This document shows positions 37,497 to 47,634 of a stretch of DNA of 64,000 nt, piece after piece. Made by a program: the position numbers and the translations under genes. Positions within the stretch are counted from its first letter, which is position 1, and each line of letters starts with the position of its first letter. This DNA is from Acanthococcus lagerstroemiae. Taxonomy: Eukaryota; Arthropoda; Insecta; Hemiptera; Eriococcidae. The notes beneath the pieces are model-generated. The model ran no database searches and was not told the DNA's origin. It was given only the letters and a program-made list of their open reading frames with translations. The DNA lies in assembly GCA_031841125.1 (NCBI GenBank), contig CM063112.1, forward strand, positions 62,735,722 through 62,799,721, given 5' to 3'.

Positions 37497-38647
37497 TGTC
37501 ACGAGTTAAAATTCGAGTGTAAATTTGGCAGCCACACAATCTATCCGAACATACAAATTCAGAGCAATTTAAACAGTTGAAAAAAGTAGGTATATGAAAT
37601 GGCGCTCTGAACCATAATAAAATCGTGAATTATTCGAAATTTAAAGATTCACGAATGCACGCCAATTTAATTATAACTCGAACGCTTCGTTTTCTGTGTT
37701 CGCATTTACGTCAGTCGACATGTTCTACGTAGATAATATCGTAAAAATTATCACCAGCGAAGGTTTCCGCGCACTGACGAGTGGCAGTAGCGTTAGATAA
37801 ACTCCCATATTTTACCGTATAGTCTCAATTCGTAATTCAAATGTAAGACTCTTCTAAACGACAAACTTTCACTTTTAAATGTTTCGAAGCGTTGGACATT
37901 CAGGTATCAAGATACCCACTTCATCACGGTCATCGCTAGCAGAACTTATTACCTAAATATCTAGTCTCATTTTGACAGCTTAGCGAGTGTGTGTACAAAA
38001 TTCGAAGATCTGTATTCTGTTATTTTGAGAACCGAGGAGTATTTACATATTTGTCTCTTAGCATAGCCTATAGTAAACTTTTAAATTACGATTGAAATCT
38101 AGAACTTAACACCTCTTTGTTTTAGGACCAATCGTGGCCCTGTCGGTGTGTTTATCTGGTTACATTTCTTAATGAATTCGATAGTGTGTGCATTGTAGAC
38201 TGTAAACCAGTTTCTAACGTAAGCAATTTACATTTACAGTTTCGGCCGACGGAGAGGCAGCACAGTTATCCGCTTTCTGTCCTTGACGAAGTACACGAGT
38301 CAACGCACGTTAACGTATATCTTCTCTACAATTACACGTGTTTGTTTAGCATTTAAAATACACGCGAGCTCAGTTTAGTCTTTCCCTAGATTGGTTGTGC
38401 TAACATGTGAGAAACCAACAGTATCATAGCCAGGGGGTCTGGACAGGGGCGGAGGGGCGGATAGGTCCAGGGGGAAAAGGGGAAATTTCCTCCTGGGCCG
38501 GTTCAATTGCTCAGTTGAAGATTATGTGTAAATAAAATGGGGTGGGGCAAAAAAAAAAAATTGAGCCGCTTATAAATGTGTAGAGGGCCACTCTTACATT
38601 ATTTCTCCCTTAGTTTGAATACACCTATCCACCCACCTGGGTCTGGA

Positions 38648-39459
38648 CCAGAGTACTGCAGCAGGTAGTTAACAACACGGTAAAATACCTATATTACCTA
38701 GTTTTTATACCCGGTACCCGGTAATATCAGTTACGGGTACCACCCGGTACTAGGTACAGTGTATTACCGGGTTACCGGGTAGTACCTAGTAACTAGGTAA
38801 GATACCAGGTTACTGGGTTTACCTGGTAAAAAGAAAACGTTCCACAATTTCCTACCGTGTGAAAATATGAGGGAGGGGGTAAAAAATACTCGTTTGGGTA
38901 GGGGTAGTTATATATTTTTGGGAGGGGGAGGGTAAAAGTTTTCCGTGAAAGGGGTAAAATATTTTTTGTGGTGGAAAAATGTTTTGGGGCGAAGAATTTT
39001 TTGGGGTGATTTTTAGGGGAACTTTATGGGGTGAGTAGAAAATTTTTTCTTGAAGGTGGAGGGGGTTAGAACTTTTTGGGGTTAGAAATTTTGGGGGTGA
39101 AAATTTTAGGGGGAGCAAAAATGTTGGGAGGGGGTGAAAAATTGTTTGGGAGTAAAAATTTTTGTGGTAAAAATTTTTGGGGAGAGGGTAAAAACTTTTT
39201 GGGGTAAAAGTATTTCAGCCCCCTCCCCCTGCCTGCCCGCCCGCCCCTTATACGACACGCTACGCCACTGACAAGGATTGTTCTTCAACTAGGTAAGTAG
39301 TTCCATGTCTTACCTCCCGGTACTAGGTAACAGCGAAAATTAGGTCCCTAGTTTCAATCTTTACCTCCTGGTACTAAGTAAGTGGGAGTACCTAGTACGT
39401 GTTGTTAATACTAGGTAACGCTCAGCTGCGGCTGCGTAGGTAAGCGTGCAGTACTCTGG
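38648..39459. mobile_element. 812-bp foldback-type MITE with TCTGGA target duplication
   Basis: CCAGAGTACTGCA at 38648 faces TGCAGTACTCTGG at 39447-39459, with TCTGGA directly outside both ends (38642-38647, 39460-39465). Both arms are built from TACCTAGTA / CCGGTACTAGGTA words in opposite orientations, and TTAACAACACG is inverted between arms. The centre (38870-39230) is a G-rich TTTTTGGGGTGAAAA-type repeat. Confidence 0.75.
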
Positions 39460-40163
39460 TCTGGACCCTCTTTGCGACTTCGTCAAATGGTGTTTTCTCT
39501 AATTTTAGCACCTCTCTAACACCTCCATCCCCTCCCCCTCGAACACTATAGGTTGGCTACGCCGCTGGGAACCAACTACACACAATTTCAAAGTATTTCG
39601 GATGACGCACACTGGGCGAAATGCTAGTTTAAGCGGCCCAAAATCCATAAAATGAAGCGAGCTACATTTACATAATTGGTGGAAACAATATTATTCTCCA
39701 ATATCAGATGACCTAAAAAACAGCACAACTTATATCTCCAAAAATATTATTTGAATGCAGAGCTGGATATCAATTTGAACATTTCAAGATTTAAGTAGCT
39801 GTACACTGTTTTAAAGATGCGATGGATAGTTTCAAATGACGATACTAAAGCCAGAACTTGACGTAGAATTTTTCTATGCTTTAATTTTTATAGTTCAATT
39901 TAAATGAGTTCTTTGTAAAACAAACTTCACGTTTCTAACCTCAAAATAAATATTAAGTTCAACATTACTGTCCACTGTGCCATACACCAAATACCTTCTC
40001 GTTATGGACTGGAAAAACCCTGATCCAACACGATCTGAAAATCTACCGAATACGTTTTATTCTTTGAACATTCATCCAACGGTCCTACCATCATTCAGCT
40101 ACGACCGTTTGCAACCTTCAGAGAAAACGGGGAAATAATCACGAACGATTTGGAACGCAGCAA

Positions 40164-40549
40164 GACCCTCTCTATAAAACCCACCTAGTATGGTACAAAA
40201 TCAAGTTTCATTTTTTGGGTGTTTGGAAATGCAGGAGACGTGTTCTTTCCCGAGGGACTTGTCCCATTTTATGAGAAGTTATAAAATGCTCCAAAAACAT
40301 AAATCTATGTTAAGACCCTTCTTGCGTGTCAAAAAACACTTACGTGCAGTGAACTGTGGTTTTTGTGTTCAAACCAAGCGGCATAGTTAGTGTGAACATA
40401 TAGGTAGCTCAATTATTTGCCGCGAGTTTCGAGTGGATTGGGTAACGAGCGCCAGAAAATTCAAGGAACCATGGGAGGGGGGCACTATAATTGCAATTCT
40501 AAAGAAAACCGGTTTTGACTCACCTAGGTGGGTTTTAATATAGAGGGTC
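40164..40549. mobile_element. 386-bp MITE
   Basis: GACCCTCTCTATAAAACCCA then CCTAG at the left recurs inverted at the right (CTAGGTGGGTTTTAATATAG, AGGGTC) with small differences. No coding content. Confidence 0.75.
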
Positions 40550-40598
40550 ACGCATGAGATGTGCGCCATGGTGTTATGCGCGTATCCAATGTATTGTG

Positions 40599-40873
40599 CA
40601 GGGACGTACCGATGGGGGCAACTTACACCTCAGCAGTTGGGAAAATTCATCATTTCAGTCAGGCGGAGTTGGAAAAATCCGAAGAGTCGAAAGAGTTTTT
40701 TTGCTTTGATACTTGAGAATTAAGCTAAGAAGTTGGAAAAATCCAAAAAACTCATGAAGTTGTTTTTTGTTTTTTTTTGCTTCCATACTTTGGAATTTTG
40801 GGTTGAGTCAGTTGGGGCTCTCACAATTTTTACTTACCCCACCACCCAAGAAAAACTTGACGGTACGTCCCTG
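40599..40873 (+). mobile_element. 275-bp hAT-like MITE with 8-bp target duplication
   Basis: Ends CAGGGACGTACCG and CGGTACGTCCCTG are perfect inverted repeats. Flanks GTATTGTG (40591-40598) and GTACTGTG (40874-40881) form an 8-bp duplication with one mismatch, as expected for hAT. A sister copy lies inverted at 32.3 kb. Confidence 0.8.
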
Positions 40874-41083
40874 GTACTGTGGTATCACGGATATCACTAC
40901 TTGGGTTTCCTCTTATCAACTCGCAAAACTGGGGCCTAGTTTCTCAGTTCTTGTTATTTGTTAATTTCATACCATTCGTGTTTGATTCTATTTACCTTGG
41001 ATTATAAGATTTGTGCCTTCTTTTTAATTAAATGTAAATAAGAAAAATTCCACAGAACTTGGTTTTTGGTTCTGCTTTTGTTT

Positions 41084-41122
41084 TGATTGTCATTAGAAGT
41101 TGATAACTTCTAATGACAATCA
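41084..41122. repeat. Perfect 18-bp hairpin with GAT loop
   Basis: TGATTGTCATTAGAAGTT, loop GAT, then AACTTCTAATGACAATCA: every base of the stem pairs. It stands alone between transposon relics; no terminator or gene context is evident. Confidence 0.9.
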
Positions 41123-42344
41123 TGGCGAAAAAACCCGGGACTGTGAAAAAGATTTCGTCGTGTCCGATGTAGTGCTTCTTTTGAGGCTGAATTAAGTTGT
41201 CGTGTTGAGCGGTATTATTTTTGTTTGAGGATGAGTTATGAAGGAGAGGGTGTTACTGCTGCGACAATCATAACTGCATCCTCACAAGAAAGGAGACCAA
41301 TGAAACCCAAGAAGTTTCTTTGTACGGGACTTCTTCTCAGGGTGATGAGGATCCCATATAAAACAGGACGATCTCTCACCTTGCGTACCAAATCCGTTGA
41401 TTTGTGTTCAGTCCAATTCATAGTACAAGAAATTATAAACGACAAAAAATAACGATACACAAGTGTTCACTGCAGGATTTATCACATCAAACTGAGCACA
41501 TGACAAGCATCTTGAAATGACACACTTGTCGTCCTAGAATCTAGTTCTCCCTTTTAGCTAATGTTGCTCTTCTTTTTTTTTTTTTTTTTTTGTAAAACGG
41601 TGGCATTTTGCTTCCCTCATTAATTCCTCGATCATTGTTTTCATCACGTTTCCAACACCCAGTGCAGGGGTGGAACAACGCAGTTTTATCTCAATTTTTT
41701 CTTTTTTTCAGAAACTCTGAAAATTTCTCCAAAACAACAGGCATTTCTTCAGCGAAAAATTTTTTGGAGAGCTTCCAGGTCGGGACCTGGTGAAATTAAC
41801 TTTTCGAAATGAATTCAAATCCGTCGAGAAAGTTGATTCATAGTCAATTTTCAACTCAGTTGAATTCAGTGGTCCTAAGACGGTACCATGAGTATATTTA
41901 CAACTTCAAGATAACGACCCCTAATGGTACTGCGGGCGTAGGGGTTACGCTCAGTATATGACTTATAAAATGAATTCAGTCGCCCAAAAATCACCTTTCC
42001 AACTTGATAAAATTTAGTACTAACTTATTCATTACTTTTTGTGGTCATGACCCTGTGACGCTAAAAGATGGGGGTCATGCTCAAAATGACATCAAACTAC
42101 AATCATACAGTGCCATGCGCATATCATGCAGATATGATGGGGTTCATGTATTTATTAAATTTCAAATCCCCCTTCACAGCTACGAGAACCGAAGACAAAT
42201 GACCTTCAAACTGCCCCTTATTCATTTTAATTGTGAATGTTAGTTTCAAAAATACTTACATAAATTCACATAACGGAAAAGTGTGACTTTTATAATGACA
42301 CGAAATTTGACTTTGGGTCCTGTACATCTTATTATTTTCATTTC

Positions 42345-42830
42345 CAGCTACCAATATGCCAGTTCACTCAGAAACTAAAACTAGTCCAAAAATATATAAA
42401 ACTGCTTGTATTCCGTTTCAAGAGATATTCGTTAACTCCATTCATTGTTGTTAAATACATTGCATACTTACGCCGTACACAGGTACCTAATATATCTTCT
42501 ACAGCTGTGCGTGAAAAAGGCGGGATAAAGTGAAACAACAGTAGTTTTAGATTTCTTACAGGAACACACCAAAGGCGGATACAGAAAATAATTTCAGGTG
42601 GAGATGGGCCAAATAAAAAATCTTATAAACGAAACACAGTAGATCACTATAAGCCGATAAATATTCCGGGGGATCCGGACCCCCCCCCTATCCCGCGCTG
42701 GGTAACATGTACATATTGTACATTCGTTAACGTACATTCTTCAACGATACACGCGCCTGCAACAGTTCAGTATTTATTGGATACAAATTTCAAGTCTGAC
42801 TATGTATTTGAAATATCAATTACCTACTTG
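42345..42830 (+). repeat. Dispersed ~450-bp repeat, copy 1
   Basis: CAGCTACCAATATGCC, CTCCATTCATTG.TGTT and GGCGG.ATAAAGTGAAACAA occur in the same order at 59203-59560. No coding content seen. Probably an old duplication or transposon. Confidence 0.6.
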
Positions 42831-43186
42831 CGACTCATTCCACAAGTCATAAAAATTACCAGAACTCCATGCTATAAAAGTAATTTAACTACACGAAAAG
42901 ACCAATGTAGTGCTACTTATATGAATGCACAAATTAGGTACAGATTTATTTATTTATTTATTAGCTAGGGAGTGGGCGTAAGTGAGTTGGCTTAAGTCAG
43001 TTCGATAGAGAAACATCGGTATCTAGCTCTGTATCGCAGTACCTGTAAATGATTCTTAATCAAACGTATTATTTGGTGCACAATTTCCCTCACACTTGGT
43101 TTTCAGACTTAGGACCGGCTACACATCATTGTAGGCAGGTATGTTTAAAAATGTGCAGATTTGCGAAACTGTATCATGTGTGACTG

Positions 43187-43333
43187 TAGGCGCGGATCCA
43201 GAGAGACCATTTCGTGGAGGAAAATGGCAGAAAGAAAAGCGTGCGGAAATTTTTTTGCTACCCCTCTCCCACAGATCCCCAATGATTTTCCTTTTTTTTT
43301 GGGGGGGGGGGATCCCCCGTGGATCTGCGCCTA
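43187..43333. mobile_element. 147-bp MITE with TAGGCGCGGATCCA ends
   Basis: TAGGCGCGGATCCA faces TGGATCTGCGCCTA with one mismatch. The interior includes a poly-T/poly-G tract. No coding content. Confidence 0.7.
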
Positions 43334-43510
43334 GTGAATGTATGCAGTACACATTATACAAATCTTTCGCCACTAATGTACATTACTTAAACAGAGGAAA
43401 AAAGGCTTTCGTGGAAAGAAGAAAAAAAAAACTCCGCATGAGCATATTTGCTGGTTACCCATCGTTTTCTCTCTTGCTCTTCTTTCGTCCTCGCTTTATT
43501 ACCTTATAGA

Positions 43511-44294
43511 TATATGAGGAGTTATCTGTCAAAAGGGCCCCTGTCGAGCAGGGGCCCTTTTTGAAGAGATGCTAATTTTCGAATTCTCCGTGTCCTACTT
43601 TATTAGGAAACCCCCGCTCTATATATCAACATATGATATTCAGCAAAATTAGCGCCAATAAATGATTACAAACGCATTGTATTAACATCAATTCTACGCT
43701 GAAATGTGTACAAACTCGTCATATAGTCATTGAGACCAAGCATACATTACATTATATCATAGAATGAAAAGCGAGTAACTCTATTCACGATAATACACCT
43801 CAGAAATTACACATTTTGGTTGCGTTTTGAGCAGGGAGAGACATCTTCGCAATTACATTAGCTTCCATCACGAGAATTGACAGTAACTCCTCATACAGCG
43901 AGTTAGAAATTGTATTATTGTTTCATAAGTTGTATTAATGTATGGAAACAAGCAAAGTAGTAGAGTAAATGCATAAGATTCACCAATATCATCATGGGAA
44001 AACAGATACTAATAAACCACGACACGTCCCACCAAAAGCTAATCTTTCCATCGCTCTAAAAAGGGCTCCTGTCATGTTCCTTCTTTCTTAATTCGTCCGC
44101 GTTTGTTTCTGAACGAACTAAACAATTAATCAGTCATTTCTATTAATGGAATCACAGTGATTACTTTCTATAATAACATATTTTTCAGTTAAATCAGGCT
44201 GAAAGCAGTAATTTCAGCTCGAAAACTTTGAAGTTGTTTTTCTCAAAATCATAATTGTTGACAAGGGCCCTTTTGACAGATAACTCCTCATATA
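43511..44294. mobile_element. 784-bp DNA transposon with 30-bp perfect inverted ends
   Basis: TATATGAGGAGTTATCTGTC plus AAAAGGGCCC at the left recurs exactly inverted at 44265-44294. The left end is extended by a hairpin, AAAAGGGCCCCTG..CAGGGGCCCTTTT. No transposase frame. Perfect ends suggest recent movement. Confidence 0.85.
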
Positions 44295-45060
44295 ATGTCT
44301 GACTAGGCAGTGGCTTCATATTCGAATTGTGTTGCTATTTTCGCTAAATCTAGTTCTCAATTCGATCTTACTAAACGCACATCTCGACACCTAACTTCGA
44401 TCTTCCTTTCTGAATGGTAGCAACAGGATCCTGAAGCTACTCCAAACTTTCAAGTACCCAAATGACTTTCATGTAGATACCTACTTCACAGCGGGTAGAT
44501 ACATGTTTTTTAGGGATCGGTAGTTAAATTTGCGCACCAAACTGGAAATTTGATTGGTAATAATGTGCGTACTTATGATAGTGTACAATATTTGTAACTC
44601 TAATTATTTCATATTTATTTTATATTTTGATACATGAAACAAAGACACATGTTTAGTACAGTCAAACAATAACAACTGATTTCTGTTCCATGTACACGTA
44701 GGTTGGTGGATAGGTGGAGATGTAGCGTGTATCGCTTCATATTTGTGTTATTTGGCCGAGGATGTTGGTGTTTTGAAAAATTCAATTGGATAATATTAGA
44801 AGAAATGCTGATCACAATTTCCAAAAACTGAAATTTTAGAGATATGGGACTCTAGTACATAAATGAGCACGAAATAATATTCAAGCCAGTTATATTTTAA
44901 TACAAATGATCACTAATGCGTGAAGTGCCGAGGGAGAGGGCGCCAGACAGAAGCGAAGCTCCTTTTCCTATGTGTGAGTTGCAACATCAGTCGGCAGATG
45001 GGTATACTGATTGCTACCGAATTCAACCAATCAAAGATCGTAAAAATCGGTCCGGCCGTG
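44295..45060. other. Intergenic, nothing recognised
   Basis: AT-rich. Near 45040 is AAAATCGGTCCGGCCG..TTGAGTTATAAATGG, a word repeated at 47277 and 61998 that is common in insect transposon 3' regions. Confidence 0.4.
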
Positions 45061-45074
45061 TTCTTGAGTTATAA

Positions 45075-45260
45075 ATGGTGCAACTATCACTGCTGCTAGA
45101 AGGAAGAATGGAAGGAGAGAATTGGGTAGGTCGACAAGGATTCCAGTATGTTCAGCAGATAATCAAGGATGTGAAATGTAAGTTTTATTACGAAATGAAA
45201 GAACTTGCACGAGATAGGGAGAAATGGAGAGCAGCGTCAAACCGGTTGTATGACTGGTAA
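45075..45260 (+). pseudogene. RTE-type LINE C-terminal fragment
   Basis: Encodes LLEGRMEGENWVGRQ and KDVKCKFYYEMKELARDREK followed by WRAASNRLYDW and a stop, the characteristic end of RTE-clade endonuclease/reverse transcriptases. It is followed by a short ATCATCATC tail at about 45267. Strongly 5'-truncated, as RTE insertions usually are. Confidence 0.75.
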
Positions 45261-45929
45261 CCTTATCATCATCCACCCGGTACTGAAATGTTTTATAGTC
45301 TAAAATATATTCCGGATTCATACGAACAATTCCAGAAAGTACAACCCCCATAGCTCCTATGGTTTTCACTCACCAACCCTGAACAAACAAATAAACAAAC
45401 ACACAGATAAACTTACCCTCTTATTATAGTAGAAGATTTTTATAACTGATTAAAACTTTTTGAAATCGGCGAAACTCCTATAAGACTTGTCAACACTGAT
45501 AACCGCTTATTAAGACAATTTCGTGAGGTTTTAGCATTTTATATGCTTTTAATATTGAGTAAACTTGAGCGGAAGCAGTAACGCTCCGCCGACCCCCCGA
45601 CCCCCGACACGAAGCCAGTCCGTATGATTAACTCTTCATGGTGACAATTCAGTTCAGTGGTTGACATTTCCATGGAAATTTATTTTTCTACCAGCCGTGG
45701 GTATACTTCATTGTAGGCGAAAATAATAAGATTTCCATGGATAGGCGCAAATAAGATATTTCAGAAAACTGAAAAACTGAAAAAAACCGTTCCATATAAA
45801 AAATGTATAAGCAAATGAATTTTCCTAATAACTTTTTTTTTAGTGAATTTTTCCGATGTTTTAACAGTAATTATGTTATTCTGGGCGGCACAGTGAGAAA
45901 CGCATTAAATGCCAAATAGTACTGTCCGG

Positions 45930-47052
45930 CCATATTTCTCGATGTCAAGCAGGCGTTCGATAGGGTTTGGATTCAAGGTCTTTTACACAAAATCAGCGAA
46001 TACCTACCAATGCATCAGGTACAACTCATGGCGTCATATCTGTACAAGGCCGGAAATTCGTGGTTTACTACAGGGAAGCAAAACTTCCATGATAAAATCA
46101 ACCGCCGCTGGGTTACTGCAAGGGAGCGTGCTCGGGCCCCTATTATATGTACTCTATTTATTTATTTATTAGCAGCTATAAGGTACCTATAATTTTCTTA
46201 GTAATAGTTACAGTAGGAGGGTCGGCCCCCCTGTTCGCTCTGCGCTTCGAATGGAAGTAACGCGTGACTCCGTCCTTTCCATCTTGCTTGGTACCGCCCT
46301 TCTTCGGGCATTAGCCTCCCCTATTATATGTACTCTACACTGCTGATATCCCCTGCACAAATAACACCGTCACTGCGACGTTCGCAGATGATACGGCCAT
46401 CCTGGCACAGCATGAGAATTTCGATTTGACCAACATCCAACTTCAAACGGCAGTTAACAAAGTACTGGAATGGACTAACCGCTGGAAAATTCGAGTAAAT
46501 GGCTCAAAATCAGTAAGAGTAAACTTCGCGTTAAGACCACACCTCCCTGCACCCATTTACATCAACAACGAAGAAGTGCCCACACAGCCACACGCCAAAT
46601 ATCTTCGAGTGCATCTGGATTCAAAGCTGACATGGAAACCGCATATACTAAAAAAACGAGAGGAAGTTAATGCCCGACTACGCCCATTATTTTGGTTATT
46701 TCGAGTAAGAAATAAACTCTCACTCGAGAACAAAAGTTTGCTGTACGTCACGGTCCTACGTCCCATTTGGACGTATGGAGCTCCAGTATGGGGATGTGAA
46801 GCTGACTCAAATCTACAAATATTGCAACGACTGCAAAACCTCATCATACGAAAAATGACCGGCGCTCCCTGCTACATCAGGAACGACTGTTTACCCGAGG
46901 ACCTCAACTTACTCACCGCCAAAGAAATCGTAAAGAAGCTTGCAACGTCATACGAAAAATGCATACACAAGCACACCAACAACCTGGCTCTTCAACTACT
47001 CGAGCACCCGCCAATTGTGAGACTAAAAGGAAGCTACCAACCGATATATTAA
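45930..47052 (+). pseudogene. Jockey-type LINE reverse transcriptase relic
   Basis: 5'-truncated reverse transcriptase. FLDVKQAFDRVW (motif A region) starts at 45935; after frameshifts LLQGSVLGPLLYVLY follows; then, interrupted by a 161-bp insertion, TADIPCTNN, FADDTAILA (catalytic FADD box) and the thumb/C-terminal part with KYLRVHLDSKLTW, LRPIWTYGAPVWG and QRLQNLIIRKMTGAPCYIRN. The final 627 bases are open. Frame breaks and truncation make it inactive. Single-base losses near its end replace the KLPTRYIDTN ending seen in the right copy. Confidence 0.88.
46157..46317 (-). mobile_element. 161-bp retroposon inserted in the LINE relic, 20-bp target duplication
   Basis: CCCCTATTATATGTACTCTA occurs at 46137-46156 and again at 46318-46337, exactly flanking a 161-bp block. 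Read on the minus strand the block ends in an AATAAATAAATAAA tail, and it starts with a GCCCGAAGAAGGGC hairpin. Removing block and one duplication restores the LINE frame ..GPLLYVLYTADIP. Long target duplication plus an A-rich tail indicates target-primed retroposition (SINE or short LINE 3' fragment). Confidence 0.85.
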
Positions 47053-47634
47053 TATAAATATATTGCTGCAGTAGAAACGTAGTCAAATTAAATTAATGAA
47101 AGAAACTGTATCAATAATGTCATTACACAGCAACTGCATGCGGGCAAGATGCTGTACTCATGTTAACGTAATCAATCAGAAATGCTTGTTAATGCTTAAG
47201 GGCAGTTCATGCAATAAAATATAATTTAAAAAAATAATAATCTTGGCGGGGACAAATCCAACAAACTCAATATCATAAAAATCGGCCCAGCCGTTCATGA
47301 GTTATAAATGGTGTAAATAACCCAACTTTATTTTAAAGTCCCTCTTTACAGCCTAATCACAAAACCTTCAAATTATCCCTCACTCGCCTGGATTGAAAAA
47401 AATCATATGTAGTTTTAAGTATTTACGCAAAAATTCACTGAAACGTGATGCGCATAAAATTCAGGAAAATGGACAATTCTTGTATGATGGTCATTACATT
47501 CTTGTAAGCCAATCAGTCTGTAAGGTCGAACAGTTTTAAATGCGACATACAACATGAGTAAACAGGGAATCAAGATTGTGATGTCACTCATTTCTCAAAC
47601 GTATTATTGTATGTATACGGACGCTAGAAACGGT

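Noticed and set aside
46557..46847. Minus-strand frame opposite the Jockey relic (also 61285-61572)
   Set aside because: Shadow of the reverse-transcriptase frame.
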